From: Lepidonotus clava
Lineage: Eukaryota > Annelida > Polychaeta > Phyllodocida > Polynoidae
DNA length: 64,000 nt
Reading direction: 5' to 3'
Assembly (NCBI GenBank): GCA_936440205.1
Contig: OW387140.1
Coordinates: 31,431,659 to 31,495,658, forward strand
A model generated the notes under the pieces. That model saw only the letters and a program-made list of their open reading frames with translations. It was not told where the DNA came from and ran no database searches. This document shows, piece by piece, positions 22,540-34,000 of the stretch (position 1 is its first letter; the number at the start of each line of letters is the position of its first letter). The position numbers and the translations under genes are program-made.

Positions 22540-25500
22540 TCAGAAGCGCTCCATCAGTTGAATCAGTTAGTCTCCCATTAGACCAGTCGATTCACAACCC
22601 GATGGACAGGGGGCGGGTACGTAGCTTAACACAATAACAAAATGATACCTTAATCAAGTTACTTAGTTATCAATACTAAGACAACTTAATCATCACAAAT
22701 AATAAGAGGTGAACTATATGACGACTATTCTTTGGTTCATTATAACCTGCAGACTTATGGAACGCTATATTTGTGTATGGATGTCTATATCTGGCGGCAG
22801 TTGAAATTGATATGTTATTTACATGACCATAGTCTCACTCCTTCACGATTTCCTACACCTTAATTGTGCACGAATACACCCACCTTCCCGACAGACATCT
22901 GCTGACAAGGCAGTTTTCAGAGCACTAGAAATATGGGCATACCCTTGAAAATGATTATCCATACCATATCGGGCGTCGTACCTTCAAGCCACAATTTGAT
23001 ATGCAGCAGGACAGAATTCCCCGAAGTCGTTTCATGCCGCCGAAGGCACTGCTGACCTGTGTGATAGGTTCATTTTCATATACTTCTTCATCAGAGACGC
23101 CAGCGCACAACTCCACTTTATATATACTACTCACATAATCAGGGTAAACCTTTTTTTATCTCTCAGGTTTCGTTTGAAGTGGATGGCGGGCAGCAAGTGA
23201 AAGTACATACATGCTATACTTATCTAGTATGTTTTTGAAAATGATTAAATGATGTGGCTATATGACATAAATACGGACGTGTCACCATTAAAAAAGATTG
23301 TGAATCGGGTTCTCCTGTCACTTTAAGTCATCTCATCTTTCACAAAAATCCGACATAGATATATTAAAACAGAGAGTCTTCATATACATGTAATATATTT
23401 CCCTTGCAGGCATGTGTGAGGATATCACTTCATCATTTTACACAGCTTTACTATTGAATAATGTATGACTAGGCCTATGCTGGGCGCAATAATGAAACAA
23501 CCTCAGTATTCTAGAATAGCAACAATAACCTGATCATACGGATTTAGTAGATTATACCTTTACGTTCCAGAGCATCTATAGCACCACTATGCTGTAATCT
23601 TGGGGACTACACCGTCAATAGATAGGCCAGTCCATGCCTTATCACCCCTACCCAGGGACATGGGCCTCTTGATGTTCCGCCGACACCCAAGCCCCCTGGC
23701 ACGTCATTCGCTGGGCCCTCAGGAGACCATCTCTACGCCCACCGCAACCAGCGAAGACCCCATACTCGAGGAAAAGGGTCAATACGTGAAAAGACCAGGT
23801 CGATATTGCCATGGCAACGACAGACGCTTCTAGGTCACTCATTGGTTCAATTATGCAGGGGGTGGAGGCTGAGGGGTTGAGGATAGGAGTACGGGGAATG
23901 GCCAGGGGGTGTAAGCACCACAGGCTATATACTACGTAGCGTAAAGTTTATGACCTTCAGCCATAACGCGGTGGAGGTTGTGTGACCTTGGGTGCGCGCG
24001 CACGTTTAATGATGTGGAATGCCACCAGTGGCCCACTCGGGATCAGTTAAAGGTTGTACCACGTGATCTATACACCCCCACGGTGACAGGACCTCGTGGT
24101 GCTGACGTCAGGTATGACGTCATAAAACACAAGGAGGATATTTACCAAATACCAAAGGCCTTTCTTCATCTTGATAAGAATTAGGTTTAGGCATCGTATA
24201 TCAGGGTTCTTTCCGAATCTTTTACAATAATTCAGGGAGAAAAATAAGTAGACATTCGAAAGCTAGGCAATTGAGTGTGTAGTGGCTATATGATATATTG
24301 GAGATATTGAATTTGTTGAATGAAACCACTTGAGCCCACTGTTGGTTGCTCACGTTGTAGGCCTATGGATCAATGCTAGCTTCCTCTTTCAATGTGGATT
24401 GAACCGTTTCGAGCCATTACCTTAGTCGTATCATTTATGTTATCAGTCAACATGTTATAGCGCTGATAGCAAATACGCTATCAGGCAACTTGAGTAGCAG
24501 GCAGAACAAGCCCTACCCCACCTGCCAATGGTTGGTAAACTGCTGAACTCAGCACAATCAATATCGTATGAATAACATGCTCTGATAGAACAGGAACCAA
24601 TCAGTGGACTGAATTGGACCGCCAGACCGGAACCTGAGTATGTTAACCGATTCATCCAGGACCTTCATAATCTAACTATAATCGATTAATAGTCCAGCCC
24701 CCGCACTGTCAAACGCGAAAAGGAATTTATATTAGTTTTAGAAGGCTGTATTCGTATCTCGTTTATAAAATGGCAGCCAATGATAGATCATGCAGTTTCC
24801 AGTTCTTTACTAGGCCTAATACCCATTAGATGCGCCTTTTCTTTTAGCATCAGTTCCCTTTAGTTTAATGTCATCTTAATAGCCCACTTCATCAATGAAC
24901 ATCTCCTTTACACTGCCTTATCCGTGCCACATTGCCAAAGCTATGCGTATACCGGAACGTTAATGTGCATATAAGCGTGATGTAAATGTAGGATTGAGCT
25001 ATTGCGGTTTTCCGGACCAAGCATTATTATGCTGAGGTCGGGCCCCGGTATGTAGAGAGGTGGGAATGTCGATCCGAATACCTAGTAGTTCAACATGCCG
25101 GCACGTCGACAACCATTGTGGGGGAGATGCTTGTAGCATATTTGGTCCTGAGAGTATTCGACTAGGTTCCACTAGGGAATTTATTGATTTTAACCCCGCA
25201 TTGAGAGCATTCCGTTTAAAACGTTCAGTCTAGCGGTAATTCTAATGGAACTTCGGTTAACGTCTGAGCTATATGCGGTGGTCTTTTAAAATATTTTTGT
25301 CGCTGGATAATAGTGATGCGACCATCTCTACGAATAATATATAATTATGACAACATTTACTCAAGTGCAGCTGGAGATTTATGATTATCTCTTCCTATTT
25401 CCATATCTTGAAGATAGACGTCTCGACAGAAGAGAAACATTGGCGGCATTACTCTTTAAATTCTTAGCTTGCCTCTCTTGGTAATCAATGAATTCGTGGT

Positions 25501-28310
25501 TTGTAATTTATAATGATTCTTCAGAAGAATCTAGGGTGGCTAAAAGTAGAGACATATCACCATGGTTTACAAATAATAAAGTTACATAGGGACAACAATT
25601 CTTCTATTGAGAGTCCTTTTGTGTTCAAGACCCTTGAACTTCGGCAGTGTTACAGGAGAATATAATCATTGCCTATGCAGTCTGAATTGGGTGAAAACCG
25701 ATTGCAGCCGAAAGTCAAATATAGAATTCTACTTTATTTGAGGACCGGTTGGTCTACCAAACCATGATAATATCAAAACACTTCCTGGTGCAAACGCTGA
25801 TTTGTTATTTGGGCTTGGCATAGCAAGCTATCTGTGGAATTGACAGCATGTATTCCTATGCCATCCATGCCTCCATAATTGAAGTCGAACTACTTCTAAT
25901 GTCTATCAGTCAGACATTCCTTATCATATGTAATATACGTTTATCATCTACATATTTCAGGAGCTAAGCCTATTTATTGATTTCATGGCAGAATTTGTCT
26001 GGGATTGATTCCCAGGATTGATTAGAGCTTATAATGAATCCTTTTACTATAACCTTTGACTGCTAGGAAACGTGCATGCCCCATCATAATGATAACATCC
26101 TTAGCTGTTAAAGAGCCCGTATCAGTGAACGGAAAGGACTGTGTACTTCTCCTCAATTAAAGCAGAAAAAGTCAATGCTTAGCGCACACAGGCGTCCTCA
26201 TAAACATGTCCGCCCTCACATTCCACCACAGCATCCATTCCCCGATAAAGAGAACACAAGTAAGGAGATTGGTGGAGGCTGGCAATGGCAACCACCCGAC
26301 AACCAGCCCCATCCTCCTCCAAACCCGCTTCAGCCTACTCCCTTACCGACCCGTCACATAAGACGTAATGTGCTCAAACAGATCGCACCCACATGAGTTC
26401 GATTGACGTGTAAACAGGGTGGCGGTGGTTCGTTGTGTGCTCGGCGCGGACGCCGCCCATGGTGCCAAGCGTCGTCGACCGGTCGGACCGGCACAGTGTA
26501 AACAGGAATTATCTAAGTAGGGCCCGCCAAGTTATTTATAGAGGGAAATCGATCGGGGCAGAGAAAGGATGCTGGGAGCCGGGGTTGGGGTGGTGAGGGG
26601 TCAGTGAAGGGAGGGATTGCGGGGGAGAAACGCTGGAGGGTTGGGTAGATCTATAGGGTGTGACGATATTATAGAGAGTGGATATTGCTTAGAGCCTTCA
26701 GGGTTGTGGCCAAGGGAAATGAGGTGATGTGTTCACGGATGGGAGAAAGTATCGGGGAAATATTTGAATGAACGTGGTTGATGAATATCAAGAAGGGTTG
26801 TGTGGGCGTTGTGTGTCTGGGAAGTATCTGATAAGCATTAATTATGCGTTTATGTGAGAAAGGAAAAGCTTAAGTGAGGAATAAGCCAGAATTGAATTGA
26901 AGTTTAAGAATCCATAATTATTACTCTGGCTTATTCACGATAGCCTATACACTATAGAAGACATGTGAATAATAGAAGGGAAATCGAAGTGAAAATGCAG
27001 GCATCATAAGCGATACTTTCTCATACGTATATGCAAGATTATTTGATGAATATTGATCAGACAAATGCAATACAAATACCATCATAATGGAACAGCCCCT
27101 CGCGTGAGAGATCTAAATTGACAGACTACATTGTAATAACTAATTTCTCAATTTGGATATTTTCCCATAGAGACTTGTAGTTGAATGTACAAGTCACGCC
27201 ATCATTACTTTTTGTAAATGCCTGGTGATAGATAATTCCATTGATGAGATAACATAAAGGGAAGCCATTATGAGTTTAATGAACAAACTTATATGCAAGG
27301 ATTCATTTACTCCTTTCAATCATTAATTTTCTCCTGGGTTCAAATGAAAGTACAGAACCTAATTACCTTCTATGTCAGGCAAAGACATACAACTAATTAG
27401 ACTTTAGAGACAAAAAAGGGGCACGCCAATAGAGCAAAAGAAGATGCAAAATAGCAGAAAAGGTAAATGCATTATAGGATTCCAGACGCTAAAATGTGGG
27501 AATTCAGCAGCTGATCCCGACAAGGAAACGTAATGTCTGTCTCTGTATGACAACGTCTCAGACTCAGACCATCAAGGGAGCATTGATTGTAGTATAACCC
27601 CGACGTCCACCATTCAGGGCCACATAACGATCGTTTACTTAGGTCAGGCCTTAATCTCCAGGGCAGGCCATGCTCAGCTCATCTGACCACACGGAGAGGG
27701 CCCCGTCTAATGGACTGTGTTGGTCTACTATACTGGAGGAAATTGGTTCAGCTTAGGATACGTTATTCTATATACTTGATGTAGACGGAGTGAAGTAGCC
27801 ATGCATGCATAGATGTTTTGATCCATCTTCATTGTACATCAATAGCATTTAAACCTTTATGAAATAGATATTTGAAATGCTAATTGAATGCTGAGATCAC
27901 TCACACACTAAATATCATTTTCCAAATACCTAAGAGTTTACATGATTTACTTAACTTTATATACACACATATATGTAAGAGTTTACATGATTTACTCGCT
28001 CTATATATTATGTGCATGCATATTTATAAGTTGAAATTTGTTTGATGATAAGCTTGGTAAACAAGACAAAACGTGGTTTTCACACCAAAGAGATCCCATG
28101 TAAACAGTTGTTACGTAAAACCAATGTTGCTGCGTCCTTATTGTGGGTTGAATTTCTGATTTCCAAATGTCTCTATGTTAGCGTCACTTTCTTCTTGTAA
28201 AAAGGAAATAGAGATGCGTACCAAGCTCTGTCTGTGAGTGACTTTGAAATCTAAGAGGAAATGATGCCGTGCAGGGAGACACACAAAATTGAGGCGATCG
28301 AAAGCCTGTA
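22540..28310. other. Intergenic region with a candidate regulatory block, no gene seen
   Basis: Contains the 23.6-24.13 kb motif cluster (listed separately), TAGGCCTA at 23470, 24358 and 24811, and a GC-rich stretch 26160-26660 with two TGTAAACAGG forkhead-like sites (26410 and 26498) and a G-rich tract (26579-26640). A 20-bp phrase, aagagtttacatgatttact, is repeated at 27931 and 27979. No exon recognised. Confidence 0.55.
23600..24125. promoter_or_regulatory. Candidate cis-regulatory block: X-box, E-box and twin CRE sites
   Basis: A GC-richer island carries ATTGCCATGGCAAC (23805-23818), a near-perfect RFX X-box palindrome, a CACGTG E-box (24060-24065), and two full TGACGTCA sites 12 bases apart (24103-24110 and 24115-24122). 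A 77-aa open frame at 23600-23833 overlaps it, without recognisable domain. Motif match only; activity is inferred. Confidence 0.35.
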
Positions 28311-28311
28311 T

Positions 28312-28438
28312 TCCACTAGGCGATTTTCAATATCTAAAATTCTAAAATGTCATTGTGAATATTACAGGACCACATACAAATTATACATTATCTGACAGAA
28401 AATGAAAAATCCTTCTAGTGATATATATATATATTGAT

Positions 28439-28473
<35 letters not shown>

Positions 28474-28520
28474 CATGTCGTTATTCTCACTTGCGGTTTC
28501 GGAATTTGCGAGTAGAGTCA
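28312..28520. mobile_element. Non-autonomous TIR element, copy B (left end intact, interior taken over by (TA)n)
   Basis: The left end AAGCCTGTATTCCACTAGGC continues with gattttcaatatc. The right end is only hinted at (gcgagtagagtcatatat near 28508). A (TA)n tract occupies 28421-28472. Confidence 0.55.
28421..28472. repeat. (TA)n microsatellite
   Basis: Two TA runs separated by ttgatgac. The second is about 15 repeats. Confidence 0.95.
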
Positions 28521-29622
28521 TATATATACAGCCTTCAGTTGGCACCGCTAGCACACTCCATTTATCACACATTGCCTAGTCCATTACCGTTACAGTTCTA
28601 CGCTGTATACCTTATACGGTAAAACGACGGAAAGACGTTAAACCTATACCCTACGACCCGGCCTACCTCTTCTGTTTCAGAACAAGTCAATAAGACACCT
28701 AAGCTTAAGCTTGGGACATGCAAATAGCATGTTCTGCACTCCGTAGACTCTATACAAGTATATCGTCTCGGGTGCGTGCCGACATGGCAAGTTAATTACG
28801 TGGCTCTCTCCTCCTTCTGCCCCACTTTTAACCACTGAAAGGCCATTCCATTTGGGTCAGGCCAACTCCGGAGGCGTTTTAACCAACTGCCATCACAAGC
28901 TCTGGTGTTGGCCAACTCACACTTTAAAAAGGAAAACACAAAAACAGGGCATTATTTTCACTCTGTGAGTATTCGATCACAGTTCCTGCAACATAATTAA
29001 ACCGGTTTTACACTGTTCACTGCCAAAGAAGCCACTGCGAAAGGATAAGCTGGGAGGTGTAGTTTGATTTTTTTTCATCTGATGATTTGTGTCTTCAGCT
29101 TTTATTTTCTGTGTTTTTGGCTTCCTTGGCTGTTGCTGAAAACGGCACCTGCCCTGCCTGAGGCAAAAGTCTGATTCTGACCACAAGTGCTTTGAGAAGA
29201 GTCATTATGGAGAAGCCGGAAGCCATGCCAATCTGCCTTGCGCATGTGGAGTAGAATTACCTCAGCAGGTCCCTCAACTTCATTGATATCCTGTCTCTTT
29301 TCGCCTTACACATTTGACCAACTTCAGTGATTTACAGTAAAAGCTTACCAATGCCACCTTCTTTTCCTGCAAGCTTCATTTTAACATAGCTCCTATCTGA
29401 ATCTTTTCAATGAATCTGTTTACACTCCTCCAACTACAAGTCTGGTCTTCTACCTCCAAGTATTTCTGTCTTTCCTGAATTATAAATTCATAAATTGCTT
29501 TCCCTGATATTCATTTTCCCGCTGAAATTTCGTAATTTATGTTCTCTTAAGTAAAGCCGGCTTTCATTTATGTTTATTTCTTTTTTTCTTGCAGTATGTA
29601 GGCTCTACTCCTTAAACAGCCA
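28521..29622. other. Intergenic stretch, nothing firm
   Basis: No repeat unit or gene recognised. A minus-strand open frame of 69 aa (28977-29186) is Lys/Gln/Pro-rich with no known domain and no convincing splice signals. Confidence 0.5.
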
Positions 29623-30659
29623 CACTGTTAAAACAAGTGTTTAGAACCTAAACGCTTTCCTAAACACTTCGGCGCATCCAGTTTTGGAACACTTCATTTC
29701 CCTAAACATGTTTAAATTATTGGTGTTTAGGGTTAAGTGTTTAGAAATGTGTGATATTTAGGTGTTTACCTTGAAGTGTTTAGGTCTTCAATGTGTTTGT
29801 AGTCCAAATGCTTAGGATTTATTTGATGTTAAGCAAATAATATTTAGCTTCAAAGTATTTAGACTACATGGCATGTAAGTCAATAAAACCAATTTCTTTG
29901 GTAATTTTCACTGATATTATTCTGAAATGTTATGTACCTACAATTCAGAGAGGAAAACATGTTTCCTGGTCTCAATTGATCAACAAAGAGGTAAAATTCA
30001 AGCCTAGAGTTAAACCTCTTTCAATATTATGCAAGGGAAATGTAGAATTAACCTCTGAACTGAGTTAGGGGTCAGCTACCTCTAGTGGGTCCCAGAACTT
30101 TTAGACCCAGACTGTAGTCCCTATGTCTGTCTGCATATGGAAAAGGTGTCTTAGCAAAGTACATCTTCGAAACCTTGAATAAGATAATTTTCCTTCAATT
30201 CAAAATGCTTCTAATGTATTACATGTACACTTCTCAAACACTCCACATTACCTAAAAAAATTATCTTTTTTTTATAATGAATTTATCTCAACATTTAGAA
30301 GTAATCTTTAAGAACTACAGAGCATTGGCATACAGTGTCACCTGGTGGAGTACAGCTTAACTACACACATAGTAAATCCACTACATGTGTAGAAGTAGAA
30401 AGTATTTAGGTTTTAAACACCTGTGATTTCATGTGTTCAGATTCTAAGCATATCTAATCCAATACATGATTAGAAGAAGAAAGTGTTTAGGTTTTAAACA
30501 CCTGTAATTTCATGTGTTTATATTCTAAACATATCTAATCCATACATGTTTAGGAATTACAAGTGTTTAGCTTTTAAATACATGAGACTTCTTGTGTTTA
30601 GATTCTAAACATGTTTAACCCCTTAACATGTTTAAATTCTAAACATCATTTTTACAGTG
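29623..30659. mobile_element. Non-autonomous CACTG-ended DNA element (EnSpm/CACTA-like), about 1.04 kb
   Basis: The left end CACTGTTAAAACAAGTGTTT (then agaacctaaac) is inverted at the right end, whose reverse reads CACTGTAAAAATGATGTTTA (then gaatttaaac). A 2-base CA flanks both ends and may be the target duplication. The whole body is filled with GTGTTTAG/CTAAACAC subterminal repeats, as in CACTA elements. An internal unit of about 81 bp is repeated three times (30374-30635). No transposase frame is present. Confidence 0.65.
30374..30635. repeat. Three tandem copies of an 81-bp unit inside the CACTG element
   Basis: Units start atccactacatgtgtagaag, atccaatacatgattagaag and atccatacatgtttaggaat, each followed by tttag-ttttaaacac and ending tctaatcc or tttaacccc. 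Confidence 0.75.
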
Positions 30660-30842
30660 CACTGGCCTGTCCTTCTACCTCCAGCGTTTGACTCGGCTTT
30701 GTCTCCGTATCCTACCACAGGCAGGAATCACTCTCCAGGCCGTTACCAGCATTGTGTTAAAGAGGCAATCCACTCCTTCTGCCAACGAGAAGTGGTTCTG
30801 TCTGAAAAATGGACCGTTTGCCTCGTTCTCCGCCATACCTCT

Positions 30843-30930
30843 CACGTGATCCCGATAAAGCGCGGTGCATCACGGGAGCGGTGGCGGGCGGTTATGCAAA
30901 TTAGCCTGGCCGTTGTCGATATATAACAGG
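30843..30930 (+). promoter_or_regulatory. Promoter-like arrangement: E-box, POU octamer, TATA
   Basis: CACGTG (30843-30848), the exact octamer ATGCAAAT (30894-30901) and TATATAA (30920-30926) occur in order within 85 bases, in a GC-rich block. This resembles octamer-TATA promoters such as those of H2B genes. No coding frame of note follows; the start region would fall in the 12-bp minisatellite. Confidence 0.25.
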
Positions 30931-31011
30931 CAATGTGTCCCCTGCAATGTGTCCCGCAGAGTGTCCCATAAAGTGTCCCGCAAAGTGTCATGCAAAGTGT
31001 CCCGCAAAGTA
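30930..31011. repeat. 12-bp minisatellite, about 7 copies
   Basis: The unit is GCAAAGTGTCCC with variants gcaatgtgtccc, gcagagtgtccc, ataaagtgtccc and gcaaagtgtcat, directly after the TATA-like motif. Confidence 0.85.
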
Positions 31012-34000
31012 GTCGGAGTGCATGCACTTCTCTTGGAGCCAGATGTGGCCTCTGTGTGGTAGAAATGCCATGATGGTTATGGTGCCAATTATCTGCGCTA
31101 TAAACAGAAGAAAGTGGGCAGATGTGCTGCCTCCAATATCCAAAGCAGTAAGATGACTCCTCAAGCATTTACACTTTTAGATTGAATCGACTTTTTGCAG
31201 TGGTCATCCTGCAAGCAATAGGTCAAGATTTTCAACAAGAGCGTTCCAGTAAGTTTTGCGCGTCAAAAAGAACTGTAGTGATAAATGAACAGCAGAAAAT
31301 AAAGTGTGTTTAAATCATCCTGTCCATAAGGAGGACAACTGAAAATACTCAACGAAATGACTATAGAAATTGGCTCAAGAAGTAAAAATTGTACTTGTAA
31401 ATTACAAAATAAATTAATCCATTATTCAATAGCGCATTCCAGGTTGGAATTGATAGTCCTATTGTCGCTAACATTGTAATCACTCATAACAAAAAGAACA
31501 CCCAACAATGCTAAAATATCCCTTATTGCTCAAAAAAAGACAAATAGTGAATCGAGCAGGTACCTTGCACCTTATTCTTCGTTCATAAATAAAAAGAGAC
31601 CTAATAAAGTTCTGCTGACGTGGCAGTATTAAAGTGGTTACAGGATCCTGCAGCAAAGCACCTCACGGACATAATGAAAAGGTACTTTAATCCAGATCAC
31701 ATCTGAGGGACCGCTTTTTGCAGAATGGTTTAAATCGAATTTTTAATCACTGGGTTCGAATTGCGGATTTGGCTCTCGCTGATGCAAAACTGAGCCTCTT
31801 GAAAATCATGAAGTCACTCAGATTATAAAATAAGGGGTTTCGTTTGCTTAAATAAGCAAGTGGCTGGCTTGGAGATGAAACAATTTCTGTTTTTATTAGA
31901 GCAAATTAATGTTGACTCCTTTCTAACTCATTTCTATTTGATCAGTAGCCTTCAAACCTGAACCAATATAGGTCACTTTCCTTATGCTACTTTAGCTGTC
32001 AAATTCAAAGCAATCCCTGGGAAGACAGTATTAGCCTAATTATGGCCTGCTATTATGGAATTAAAAAGTAGTTTCTACTCTCTCCTAATTTTAATGCCAT
32101 GCTAGTACTCCATTCCCCACCACAACACCCTGATCAATTAACTCAGCTAAGAGTTGATTTTGTTTTGACATGTTCTAGAGATTGTACCAGACGACCACGT
32201 AAAAACGACCACGTAAAAATGAATTCTTGTATCACTACCCGGATGCGACGCAAATTGTCAAGATTTAGTGCGATCTATATAACTAAACTTTAACGATATA
32301 CACAAGAAGATAAAAAGCTACGACAGCACAACGTTTAGCTGAAAGTAGTGCTCAGGAAACTAGTAATTGTGACATGATATTATGTAGTAGAAGATAAAAC
32401 TCAACTTATCCATCCAAGATTTATGATTGAAATCAAAACAAAGAGCCAATTTGTCCTTGAAAACACTAGTTCATGGAGCTTATGAGCATTATACAACAGT
32501 TACGAGTTGGTGGAAATTTGATCAATTGTAAAGGTGCTAAGATTTGTCATTTGATAAACCATACCACAAATGGACGGAATAAAGCGTTCATTTACTGCTG
32601 ATGATACAGCCTCTTTAATATGCATGTTTTTTTATATGTACACCCTGCATAATGTATTACTTATAATAAATTATCATATCTTGATTATGCTTTCTTAAGG
32701 TTCCAGTTCCATCTCATGATTGCATGCATCCATAATGCCACAACTGAGATATATGTCGGCCCATTGTTGAGGACATAAGAGGCCCAGATTCGTGAGGGTA
32801 ATGAGATAGCAGCGGGAAGGTTGACATTGGATGAATAATGAAAAAATGTCGTCTGCTTTTATGAGGTCTTCGCCTGCTAAACGAATGAAGATGGGCGTCT
32901 GGTAATAAAAAGCAGAGTATGAGGCCAACAAACGACCTTACTAGCCTGACCGCATTTAATTTAAGGAGGTAGGGTAGGAAAGAGTGGTAGGCTATATGCC
33001 TTGAGACGGTCTACTTTCTACGCACAGTTATCGTAACTGGTGTCTCTATCTTCAATCAATACACGTTTCTTATATTATGATGTCTTGCAAAAGATTTCTT
33101 TCCATATGTTCAATGTACTTGTCAAAAGGACAAGGTTTTGCAAACTCAATTGAAAGCATGAATACATTTCATGCTTCTGGCAAACTATGCATATGTCGAG
33201 AAAGACATTGATCTGAGGCAAGATACAAACGTTGAAAAATAGCTTACACTTTTTAAAAATTCTTTTATTCTGCTCATCTTTTGAATGGTGGATCAGTAAC
33301 AGAAATGACTAAACTGTCAGTCTTCATTGTAGGTAAATAATCACGGGTACTTATCGCTCATAGCTGATCTGAGATGTGCATACAGATAGCTAGATGACTG
33401 TGGGTAGAACCAGGGAACAATTGAGTTACCTTTCGGAGAGCGAAGAATATCTGCCATGGACAAGATTGCGACGTGCCATATCCCGATTCCTCCTTTCTTC
33501 TATTTTAGCTCCATTTGACAGCCCCTACTAGGGCCCTCTTCCATATCACTCAAAAAACTGAACCTAAATATCTTTGATGCAAGCACTGAAACACTGTACC
33601 TCCGGATCTCGTATCCTGTCATTCCGCCATCAACATCCAGATAAAAAAGATGTAGGCCTAACTCTTTTCACAATGGCCGCATCTCCACTCGTCCCCCATC
33701 TCCCCGCTGCACATGCGCGAGATCAAAACAAGATGGCGTCACGGGCATGCGCAGTGAAGTATTAGCTAACCAGAGCCCTCTGGTGGCCGCTAGGGCCGCT
33801 GAGACCACTGCGCAGGCGCCGTGAGATTTGTAATCATTCTAATCCCAGTCGGGTAGGGTGGAAGTATTATATTGAACCTCTCCGATTCTCTCGGCCTGGC
33901 GTGGCCTGCTGCCATGATGTATGGATTGAAGCCTTCCGCCCAGCCCCCCATGCTTTGACAACCCACGCAAGAAATATTAGACGACTAGCTCCCTCGTAAA

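Noticed and set aside
29868-30068. Possible coding frame inside the CACTG element
   Set aside because: Only 66 aa, no transposase motif, lies in repetitive sequence.
31740-31760. tRNA B-box-like gggttcgaat
   Set aside because: No A box, no clover-leaf arms around it.
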